Source: Streptomyces sp. DG2A-72 (lineage in GTDB: Bacteria; Actinomycetota; Actinomycetes; Streptomycetales; Streptomycetaceae). Taken from it: a stretch of DNA of 64,000 nucleotides. A program made the translations under genes and the position numbers. The stretch is from contig NZ_JASTLC010000001.1 in assembly GCF_030499575.1 (NCBI RefSeq), positions 1,116,001-1,180,000 on the forward strand. Direction: 5' to 3'. Shown one piece after another: positions 29,193 through 41,100 of the stretch (positions are counted from its first letter, which is position 1; every line of letters begins with the position of its first letter). The notes beneath the pieces are model-generated. The model was not told where the DNA came from and did not search any database. It saw nothing but the letters and a program-made list of their open reading frames with translations.

Positions 29193-32100
29193 TTCCGGCC
29201 GCGGGCGGTCGGGGGCAGGGTCACCTGCTCCGGCAGGTCGGCGAGCCGATCCCGCCAGAACGCGAGCTGGCGGCCGAACTCGCTGTCCGGATCCGCGTCG
29301 TCCCCGAGCAGTTCACGATGCCACAGGCTGTAGTCGGCGTACTGCACCGGCAGCGGGGCCCAGTCCGGGGCCGTGCCGGCGCTGCGCGCGGCGTACGCCG
29401 TCGCCAGGTCGCGCGCCAACGGCCGCAGCGACCAGCCGTCGGCGACGATGTGGTGCAGGACCAGCATCAGCACCCACTCGTCGTGGCCGACCGAGAACAG
29501 CGACGCCCGCAGCGGGATCTCGTCGGCCAGGTCGAACCGGTGGCGTGCCGCGGCCCGCAACTCCTCGTCCAGGACGGTGGCGTCGGCCTCGCGCACGGCC
29601 AGCTGAATCGTGTTCTCGGCCAGGTCCAGGATCCGCTGGTACGGCTCACCGTCGTGCTCGGCGAAGACGGTGCGCAGTGCCTCGTGCCGGGCGACGACGT
29701 CGGCGAGCGCCGTCCGCAGCGCCGGCACGTCCAGATTGCCCGTCAGGCGCAGCGTGAGCGGCATGTTGTACGTCGGCGACGGGCCTTCCAGCTTGTGCAG
29801 GAACCACAGCCGCTGCTGGGCGAACGACAGCGGCAGCACGGCCGGCCGCGGCAACGGCACGAGGGCGGTCCGGGCCGGGGCGTTCGCTTCGAGGATCGCC
29901 CGCGCCAGCGCGGCCGGCGTCGAGGCCTCGAACAGGGTGAGCAGCCGGACCTCGAGGCCGAGCTCGGCACGGATCCGGCTGATCAGCCGGGTGCCCAGCA
30001 GCGAGTGGCCGCCCAGGTCGAAGAAGCTGTCCTCCAAGCCGACCCGGTCCAGACCCAGGATCTCGGCGAAGAGCCCGCACAGGATCTCTTCCTCCGGCGT
30101 ACGAGGGTCTCGTCCCCCCGAGGTCTCGAACTCCGGTTCCGGCAGCGCCTCGCGGTCCAGCTTGCCGTTCGGCGTCAGCGGGATCTCCTGCACCGCCACG
30201 ACCGCGACCGGTACCAGGTGGTCGGGCAGCAGGCGGCGGAGGTCCTCGCGTACGGCCGTGGGATCGGCACCGGGCCGCGCGGGGACCATGTAGCCGACCA
30301 CCGCGGGGTCGCCCCGCCGATCGCTGCGGACCACCGCGACGGCGCGGGCCACATCCGGATGCGCCGCCAGCGCGGCCTCGATCTCGCCCGGTTCGACGCG
30401 GATGCCCCGGATCTGAAGCTGGTCGTCGGAGCGGCCGAGGTACTCGAGTTCCCCGTCCGCGTTCCAGCGGACCACGTCACCGGTCCGGTACATCCGCGAA
30501 CCGGCCGGCCCGTACGGATCGGCCACGAACCGTGACGCGGTCAGTGCCGTACGGCCCAGGTATCCCCGTGCGACGCCGGTACCGCTGATGTACAGCTCGC
30601 CTGCCGAACCGGGCGGCACCAGGCCCAGGCCGGCGTCCAGTACGTACACCCGTGTGCCGGGCAGTGGGGCGCCGATCGGATGCGCGCTCCCGGACAGCGG
30701 ACGGCTCACCGACGCCGCTACCGTCGTCTCCGTCGGCCCGTAGAGGTTCGTCATCCGGCGGCCCACCGACCAACGACGCACCAGGTCCGCCGAACACGCC
30801 TCGCCCCCGACCACCAGACTCCGCAACCCCGGCAGCCCGTCCGCCGCGTCCTCCGGCAACGTCGCCAACACCGACGGCGGCACGAACGCGTGCGACACCC
30901 CCGCACCCGCCAACAACCCGGCCAACTCCTCACCCGCCAGCCGTGTCTCGCGGGCGACGACCAGGGCGGCGCCGGCGCCGATGGCCATCATCATTTCGAG
31001 GACGGAGGCGTCGAAGCTCGGCGACGCCAGGAGCAGCACCCGGCTGTCGCCGTCGACGTCGGCGCGCTCACCCGTGCCGGAGGCGAGCGCGGCCAGGCCA
31101 CGGTGGGTGACGACCGTGCCCTTGGGTCGGCCCGTCGACCCGGACGTGTAGATCACGTATGCCGGGTGGTCCACTCCCACCGGACGCACCCGGTCCACGT
31201 CGCCCGGGTCGTGCTCGGGCTGCCCCTGGAACTCGTCCGACTCACCGATCACCAGCGCCGGTTCAGCGTCCTGCAACAGATACTCCACCCGATCCTGCGG
31301 GTAGCCCGGGTCCACCGGCAGATACGCCGCACCCGCCTTCGCGATGCCCAGCACTGTGGCGATCTGCGTCGCGCTGCGCGGCATCAGTACGCCGACGACG
31401 TCCTCGGCACCCACACCCCGGCCGATCAGATACCACGCGACGCGATTCGCATGCGCGTTGAGCTGCGCATACGACCAGCTGACGGCTCCCTCGACCACCG
31501 CGGTCGCGTCCGGTGTCGCCGCGACGCGACGTTGGAACAGCTCTGCCAGGGTCGCCGGTTGTACCGCCGCCGCCGGCTCGGTGTACGACCAGCGGGTCAG
31601 TTGGTCGCGCTCGCCGTCGAGCAGCAGGTCCACGGATCCGATCCGCTGCTCCGGGTCGCGTACGACGGCGGCAAGGAACCGCAGCCAGCGCCCGATGAAG
31701 GCATCGATCGTCGCGGCGTCGTACAGGTCGGTGGCGTATTCGACGGCCCCGATCACACCGGCGGCGCCGTCGGCGTTCTGCTGCTCCGCGAGGCTGATGA
31801 ACAGGTCGGTGCGGGACAGCCCAGTGCTGACGCCCTCCATGCGGGTGTGCAGTCCGGGCAGGTCGAAGCTGGTTTCGGGGTTGTTCTGGAAGGCCAGCAG
31901 CACCTGGAACAACGGGCTGTGCGCGGTACTGCGATGCGGATTGAGCTTCTCCACCAGAAACTCGAACGGCACATCCTGATGCGCATACGCCGCCAGCGAC
32001 GTCTCCCGCACCCGTCGCAACAGCTCGTCGAAGCCCGGATTCCCCGACGTGTCCGTCCGCAGGACAAGCGTATTGACGAAGAAACCCACCAGATCATCGA

Positions 32101-35100
32101 GCGCATCATCCGTCCGGCCGGCGACGGGACTGCCGACCGGCACATCAGTACCCGCACCCGACCGCGTCAGCACCGCGGCAAGCGCCGCCTGCAACACCAT
32201 GAACAACGTCGCACCACTACGCCGCGCCAACACCAGCAGACCGGCGTGCAGATCGGCGTCCACCCGGAACATGCACACATCGCCGGCATACGACGCCGTC
32301 TGCGGCCTCGCCCGATCAGCCGGCAGCGTCACCTGCTCCGGCAGCCCCGCCAACTGCCCACGCCAGTACGCCAGCTGACGCCCGAACACACTCTCCGGAT
32401 CAGCCTCATCGCCCAGGAGCCGCCGCTGCCACAACGTGTAGTCCGCGTACTGCACCGGCAACGGCGACCACGACGGACCACGCCCCGCCCGACGATCCCC
32501 ATACGCCCTAGCCAAGTCCCGCGCCAACGGCCCCAGCGACCAACCGTCCGCCGCGACATGGTGCACCACCAACAGCAGCACCCACTCCCCCGAACCAGCC
32601 GCGAACAACCACGCCCGCACCGGAACCTCACGCGAGAGATCGAACTCATAACGCGCCGCATCCCGCAACACCCGCGGCAACTCGCCCCCGGACACCTCAC
32701 GCACCGGCAGATCGACCCCGGCAACGTCGAGGATCTGCTGATACGGCACCCCCTCCGACTCCGCGAACACCGTCCTCAACGCCTCATGCCGACCGACCAC
32801 ATCACCCAGCGCCGCCCGCAACGCCGACACGTCCAGGGCACCGGACAGCCGGATCGCCAACGGCGAGTTGTACGTCGCCGACGGACCCTCCAACTGGTGC
32901 AGGAACCACAACCGCTGCTGCGCAGACGACAACGGCAACAACTCAGGCCGCACCACCCGCTCCAACGCCACCTGCACCCGACCCTGCTGCTCCCCCAACA
33001 CCACCGCCAACTCCGCCGGCGAAGGCGCCGCGAACAGCGCGCGCGGCGCCAGTTCGCAGCGGAACGCCTTGCGGATCAGGATGATCAGCCGGGTGGCGAG
33101 CAGCGAGTGCCCGCCCAGATCGAAGAAGCTGTCGTCGGGTCCCACCTGCGGCAGGCCGAGCACCTGGGCGAAGAGGAGGCAGAGCAACTCCTCCTGCGGC
33201 GTACGCGGTGCGCGGGTACGGCCGTCGGTCTGCTCGGGATCCGGCAGCGCCCGCTCGTCGATCTTCCCGTGCGAGGTGCGAGGAATCTCGTCCAGCAGGA
33301 CGACGGCCGACGGAACCAGGTGCTCGGGCAGTTCGTTCTGCAACTGCGCGCGCAGTTCATCACCGTTGATCGCCCGGTCGGCGACCGGAACGGCGTACGC
33401 CAAGAGCCGCAGGTCGTCGTGCTGGTCCGGTCGGACGATCACGGCAGCCTGGGCGACAGCGGTGTGCCGGAGCAGCACGGACGCCACCTCGCCGGGTTCC
33501 ACGCGGAAGCCCCGGATCTTCACCTGTTCGTCGGAGCGGCCGAGATACTCCAGGTCGCCCTCGGCGTTCCACCGGACCAGGTCACCGGTGCGGTACATCC
33601 GCGACCCGGCAGGCCCGTACGGATCGGCGAGGAAACGCGACGCCGTCAGGGCCGGACGCCGCCCATAGCCCCGTGCCACCCCGGCACCCGCGATGTACAA
33701 CTCCCCCGGCACACCCGGTGCCGCAGGTTGCAGCCCGTCGTCCAGGACGTACAACCGGGTGTTGAGCACCGGACGGCCGATCGGCGCGGAGCCGGGCGAC
33801 AGTTCCCCGCTCATCGACGCGCAGACGGTCGACTCGGTGGGACCGTAGGCGTTGAACATACGGCGGCCTGGCGACCATCGCGCGGTCAGCTCGGGCGTGC
33901 ACGCCTCGCCCGCCACCACCAGGGTGCCGAGGTCGGGCAGGTGGGCGGCGGTTTCGGCGGGCAGCGTCGCCAGCACGGTGGGCGGCAGGGTGAGGTGGGT
34001 GACGCGGTGTTCGCGCAGGACGGCCGCCAGGTCCTCGCCGGCGAGGCGGTCGGTCTCGGGCAGCACCAGGGCGGCGCCCGAGCCGAGGGCCATCACGAGT
34101 TCCCAGACCGTGGCGTCGAAGCCGAGCGCGGCGAACTGCAGCACCCGGGAGCCCTCGTTCACCCCGAACCGCTGCTGAGTCGCCGCCATGCTCGCGAGTC
34201 CGCGGTGGGTCACCACGACGCCCTTGGGCAGGCCGGTCGAACCGGACGTGTAGATCACATACGCCGGGTGATCCACTCCCACCGGACGCACCCGATCCCC
34301 GTCACCGGGGTCGTGCTCGGGCAGCCCCTCGAACACATCCGACTCACCGATCACCAACACCGGTTCGGCATCCTGCAGCAGGTACTCCACCCGCGCCTGC
34401 GGATAGCCCGGGTCCACCGGCAGATACGCCGCACCCGCCTTCGCCACACCCAACACAGCCGCAACCTGCATCGCACCACGCGGCATCAACACGCCGACGA
34501 CGTCCTCGGCACCCACACCCCGGCCGATCAGATACCACGCGACCCGGTTCGCACACGCATTCAACCGCGCATACGACCAACTCACCTCACCCTCGACCAC
34601 CGCCACCGCATCCGGCGCCGCCACAACACGACGCCGGAACAGCTCCGCCAACGTCACCGCATCGACAGCAGTCTCAGCCGTCCCCCACTGGCCCAGCAGC
34701 CGAACCCGCTCCTCAGCACCGAGCAGATCCACCTCACTCAGCCGGGCCCCAGGCGCCACCACCATCGCCCTCAACACACGCACCCACCGCGCCGTGAACG
34801 CCTCGATCGTCGAACGCTCGTACAAATCCGTGGAGAACTCGACCACGCCGGTGAACCCAGCCGGGCCGCCATCGCCTGCCGCGGCCTCGACGATGTTGAT
34901 CGACAGGTCGACCCGGGAGACGCCGGTGTCGACCGACGCGCCGGAGGCGGTGACACCCGGCAGGCTGATGTTCTGCTCGGCGGTGTTCTGCAGTCCGAAC
35001 AGGATCTGGACAAGGGGGTGATGGGCGGCCGACCGGTGCGGGTTGAGCCGTTCCACCAGGTACTCGAAGGGCATGTGCTGGTGGGCGTACGCGGCCAGGG

Positions 35101-38100
35101 AGGTCTCGCGCACGCGGGTGAGCAGGTCGCTCAGCGTGGGATCACCACTGGTGTCGGTGCGCAGCACCAGCATGTTGACGAAGAGACCGACCAGGTCCTC
35201 CAGGCGGTCATCCGTGCGCCCGGCGATAGGTGAGCCGACCGCGATGTCGGTTCCGGCGCCGAGGCGCGTCAGCAGGCCGGCCAGTCCGGCTTGCAGGATC
35301 ATGAACAGGGTGGTGCCGGTTTCCCGGGCCAGGCGGACGAGCTCGCTGTGCTGTTCGGCGTCGAGGTCGAAGGTGACCGTCTCGCCGCGGTAGCTCGCGA
35401 CAGCCGGGCGCGGCCGGTCGGTGGGCAGCGTCATCTGGTCCGGCAGGTCCGCCAGTTCCTGGAGCCAGTGGGCAAGCTGGCGGCTGAAGACGCTGTCGGG
35501 GGCGTCGTCGGTGCCGAGGTGCTCGCGCTGCCAGAGGGTGTAGTCGGCGTACTGCACGGCCAGTGGCTGCCATGAGGGTGAGGTGCCGGCCCGGCGGCTC
35601 GTGTACGCGTCCGTCAGGTCGGACACGAGGACCTGCAGCGACCAGCCGTCGGCGACGATGTGGTGCAGGACCAGCATCAGCACCCACTCGCCGGAACCGG
35701 TTGCGAACAACCACGCCCGCAGCGGGATCTCGCGGGCCAGGTCGAACTCGTGCCGAGCCGCCTCGCCCAACGCCTGCGGCAGTTCCGCCTCCGTGATCGC
35801 CCGGACCTCCAGCTCGGGCACGGCCTCGGCCACGTCCAGGATCCGCTGGTACGGGTTTCCGCCCTGCTCGGCGAAGACGGTCCGCAGCACCTCGTGCCGG
35901 GCGACGACATCGGCCAGCGCCATCCGCAGCGCCGGCACGTCCAGGTCGCCGGAAAGCCGTATCGCCAGTGGCGAGTTGTAGGTCGCCGACGGGCCTTCCA
36001 GCTTGTGCAGGAACCACAGGCGCTGCTGGGCGAACGACAGCGGCAGGACCTGGGGTCGTGGCATCGGCTGCAACCGGGCCGGGACGGGGCTGCCCTCCAC
36101 CAGCCGGCCGGCGAGCTGCCGGGGGGTCGGGGCGTTGAAGAACGTCCGCATCGACACATCGACGCCGAGCGCGCCGCGCACCCGCGAGATCAGTCGGCCG
36201 GCCAGCAGGGAGTGCCCGCCCAGGTCGAAGAAGTTGTCCTCGGCGCCGATCTGCGTGATCCCCAGAACGTCGGCGAACACCGACCGCAGGATCTCCTCCT
36301 GCGGCGTGCCCGGCGACCGGTTGTCCGCGCCCGTGGTGACGAAGCGAGGCTCGGGAAGGGCGTTGCGGTCCAGCTTTCCGTTGGCGTTCAACGGGAACTC
36401 GTCGAGCACGACGATCGCGGCCGGTATCAGATAATCAGGCAGTTCGCGGCGCAACTCCTCGCGCAGCCGGGTGGCGTCGGCGGGTTCCTCGCCTGCCGTG
36501 ACGTACGCGCACAGCGCCTGGAAGCCTTGCTGATCAGGGCGGGCGACCACAACGGCCTGCGAGACGCCTGGCTGCCGGAGCAGCGTTGCCTCGATCTCGC
36601 CCGGTTCGACGCGGATGCCCCGGATCTTGAGCTGGTCGTCGGAGCGGCCGAGGTACTCGAGTTCCCCGTCCGCGTTCCAGCGGACCACGTCACCGGTCCG
36701 GTACATCCGCGAACCGGCCGGCCCGTACGGATCGGCCACGAACCGTGACGCGGTCAGGCCGAAGCGGCCCAGATATCCGCGCGCGACCCCGGCCCCGCCG
36801 ATGTACAGCTCGCCCCGCGAGCCGCGCGGCACCATCCCCAGACCCGCGTCCAGCACATACACCCGCGTCCCCGCCAGTGGGGCGCCGATCGGATGCGCGC
36901 TCCCGGACAGCGGACGGCTCACCGACGCCGCTACCGTCGTCTCCGTCGGCCCGTAGAGGTTCGTCATCCGGCGGCCCACCGACCAACGACGCACCAGGTC
37001 CGCCGAACACGCCTCGCCCCCGACCACCAGACTCCGCAACCCCGGCAGCCCGTCCGCCGCGTCCTCCGGCAACGTCGCCAACACCGACGGCGGCACGAAC
37101 GCGTGCGACACCCCCGCACCCGCCAACAACCCGGCCAACTCCTCACCCGCCAGCCGACCGGGTTCGGGCATCACGAGGACGGCGCCGACGTGGAACGTGG
37201 TGAGGAACTCGAAGACGGAGACGTCGAAGCTCGGTGAGGTGAGCTGCAGAACCCGGCTGTCCCGGTCGACGTCCGCCCGCTCGCCACCGCTGACCGCCAG
37301 CGCGAACAGGCCCGTGTGGGTGACGACCGTGCCCTTGGGCCGGCCCGTCGACCCGGATGTGTAGATGACGTACGCCGGGTGTTCGACCCGCAGGGCGGTC
37401 CGCCGGTCGGCATCGGCCGGGTCGGTCACCGGCAGGTCCCGGAGAGCGGAGGCCATGGCCGGGTCGTCGACCGTGATCGCGCCGGCCCCGGCCGCCGCGT
37501 CCGCGTGGGCGGTGTCGGTGAGCAGGAGCTTCGGCCGGGCGTCCTCGATGAGGTAGCCGACCCGTTCCGCCGGGTACGCCGGGTCGATCGGCAGGAACGC
37601 GGCGCCGGCCTTGCCGATCCCGAGAAGGGTGGCGATCTGCAGCGCGCTGCGCGGCATCAGTACGCCGACGACGTCCTCGGCACCCACACCCCGGCCGATC
37701 AGATACCACGCGACGCGATTCGCATGCGCGTTGAGCTGCGCATACGACCAGGTGAGGTCCTGCTCGATCACCGCGGTCGCGTCCGGCGTCGCGGTGGCCG
37801 TGGCTTCGAAGATCGCCGGCCACGCCAGCTGTTCGGGGGCCGGTACATCGCGGCCGGACAGGGCGAGGACCGTGGCGTTCTCCTCGTCGGAGAGCAGGTC
37901 GATGGCGTTGATCCGGCGGCCCGGGTCCTCGACGGCCGCCTGCAGCATGCGCACGAAGCGCGACACGAACGACTCGACGGTGCTCGCGTCGTACAGATCG
38001 GTCGCGTACTCGACGGCACCGCGGATGCCCTGCGGTTGGCCGTCGTCCCCGAACGACTCGGTGATGTTGAGGGTCAGGTCCACCCGGGACACACCGGTGA

Positions 38101-41100
38101 CGATCTCGTCGGGCTCGGTGTGCAGTCCGGGCAGGTCGAAGCTGGTTTCGGGGTTGTTCTGGAAGGCCAGCAGCACCTGGAACAACGGGCTGTGCGCGGT
38201 ACTGCGATGCGGATTGAGCTTCTCCACCAGAAACTCGAACGGCACATCCTGATGCGCATACGCCGCCAGCGACGTCTCCCGCACCCGTCGCAACAGTTCA
38301 TCGAAGCCCGGATTCCCCGACGTGTCCGTCCGCAGGACAAGCGTATTGACGAAGAAACCCACCAGATCATCGAGCGCATCATCCGTGCGACCGGCGACGG
38401 GACTGCCGACCGGCACATCAGTACCCGCACCCGACCGCGTCAGCACCGCGGCAAGCGCCGCCTGCAACACCATGAACAACGTCGCACCACTACGCCGCGC
38501 CAACACCAGCAGACCGGCGTGCAGATCGGCGTCCACCCGGAACATGCACACATCGCCGGCATACGACGCCGTCTGCGGCCTCGCCCGATCAGCCGGCAGC
38601 GTCACCTGCTCCGGCAGCCCCGCCAACTGCCCACGCCAGTACGCCAGCTGACGCCCGAACACACTCTCCGGATCAGCCTCATCGCCCAGGAGCCGCCGCT
38701 GCCACAACGTGTAGTCCGCGTACTGCACCGGCAACGGCGACCACGACGGACCACGCCCCGCCCGACGATCCCCATACGCCCTAGCCAAGTCCCGCGCCAA
38801 CGGCCCCAGCGACCAACCGTCCGCCGCGACATGGTGCACCACCAACAGCAGCACCCACTCCCCCGAACCAGCCGCGAACAACCACGCCCGCACCGGAACC
38901 TCACGCGAGAGATCGAACTCATAACGCGCCGCATCCCGCAACACCCGCGGCAACTCGCCCCCGGACACCTCACGCACCGGCAGATCGACTTCGCTGACAT
39001 CGAGGATCTGCTGATACGGCACCCCCTCCGACTCCGCGAACACCGTCCTCAACGCCTCATGCCGACCGACCACATCACCCAGCGCCGCCCGCAACGCCGA
39101 CACGTCCAGGGCACCGGACAGCCGGATCGCCAACGGCGAGTTGTACGTCGCCGACGGACCCTCCAACTGGTGCAGGAACCACAACCGCTGCTGCGCAGAC
39201 GACAACGGCAACAACTCAGGCCGCACCACCCGCTCCAACGCCACCTGCACCCGACCCTGCTGCTCCCCCAACACCACCGCCAACTCCGCCGGCGAAGGCG
39301 CCGCGAAGATCTGCTGCAGGAGCGCCTCGACGCCCAGCACCGAGCGGATCCGGCTGGTCAGCCGGGTGGCGAGCAGCGAGTGCCCGCCCAGATCGAAGAA
39401 GCTGTCGTCGACACCGACCCGCTCCAGGCCCAGGATGTCGGCGTACAGCTCGCACAGGATCTGCTCCTGCGGCGTCCGCGGCTGCCGGCCGCCTGACACC
39501 ATCACCTCCGGGTCCGGCAGCGCCCGGCGGTCGATCTTTCCGTTCGGGGTGACCGGGATCCGCTCGATCGGGGTGATCGTCGCCGGGACCATGTAGTCCG
39601 GCAGCAACTCCTTCACCGTCGAGCGCAGTTCGGAAACCAGTTCGCCGACCGTACGGGCCACCGCGGGAACGTTGGCCTGCTCGACGGCCTCGGCCGGGCG
39701 ATAGACATCTGCCAGCGGCTCCGCCTCGGCGGCGTCCGTCAGCACGACGTCGTAGGTGTTCCAGCGATGCGACGACCAGGTCGGCACCGCCCGCATGCCA
39801 CGCGCCGCCGCCCACTGCCGCAGCGCCTCGGGCTCGAGCTCGGGCCCCGCCGACGTCGGCACCGCGTCCGCGCCGTCCAGCACTCGCATCGCGGCCACGC
39901 CATCGGCCAGCCGAGGATTCGGGATGCGCGTCACCCGCGCCGGACCGGTCACCTCGTCCAGATCGGTGATGTCCTGGCCCCACACCAGTACGGGCAGCGT
40001 CGCGAGCCGCCGCGCCGGTGCGGTGTGCAGAACGACCTCGTAGCGGTAGCCGGTCAGTTCGTCCGACGCCCGGCCGGCCTTGAGCGACACCTCGACACCG
40101 GAGATGGCCGGGTGTTTGAAGGAGGTGAAGAACTCCGGAGCCAGCAGCAGTTCCTTCTCCACCGCCATCGCGCGCTCCACCGCCGCGCGCAGCCCTTGGG
40201 TGCCACGGAAGTCGTGCACCGCCGCCTGGAACACGCGGAGCAGGCCGTAGTGCCGGACGTCGCCGATGATCACCCGGCCGCCGTCGGCGAGAAGGTCCAT
40301 GACCTGCGTCAGCACGTCGCGCAGGTAGTCGGCGCTCGGGAAGTACTGCACCACCGAGTTGATGACGACGGTGTCGAAACGGCGGCGGGGCAAGCCGGAG
40401 AGGTCGTGCGCCGGCTGGCAGGACAACCGCACGTGCTCCCAACCGCGTGCGCGGGCGAAATCCCTGAGCCGGTCGATCGAGACCTGCGAGAGGTCGGTTC
40501 CCCAGTACTCGTCGACCACGTCGGCCAGCGGGGTCATCAGCAGACCGGAACCCGCGCCGACCTCCAGGACCCGGCCGGGACCGAACCGCAGCACCGCGTC
40601 CACCGCGGCCCGCTGCCATTCCCGCATCTCCTCGACCGGGATCGGGCCACCGGTGAACGAGCTGTTCCAGCCCACGAAGTCGTTGCCCGCGTCACCGGAG
40701 AAGCCGGTGTAGACCTGGTCGTAGAGGTCGTTCCACTCGGACAGCTGATCGTCGAAGCCCGTGGTCGCCGCCTGCGCCGCCAGCACGGCGTACGCCGCGA
40801 GGGAAACGGCTCCCGAACGGTCCCGGCGCGGCACCACCACCGCCCGCTCGACCGACGGCTGGTTCGCGAGGACACGCTCGACCTCGGCGGGTTCGACCCT
40901 GAAGCCCCGGATCTTCACCTGCTCGTCGGAGCGCCCCAGGTATTCCAGCTCGCCGTCGGCGTTCCACCGGACGACGTCGCCGGTCCGGTACATCCTCGAT
41001 CCGGGATCGCCGAACGGGCTCGCGACGAACCGCGACGCCGTCAGGCCGCCCCGGTCGAGGTACCCCCTGGCCAGGCCCGCGCCGCCGATGTACAACTCTC

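Noticed and set aside
27981..39307. Long direct repeats as a possible CRISPR or mobile element signature
   Set aside because: They are in-frame parts of homologous NRPS domains, with no spacers, terminal inverted repeats or transposase.
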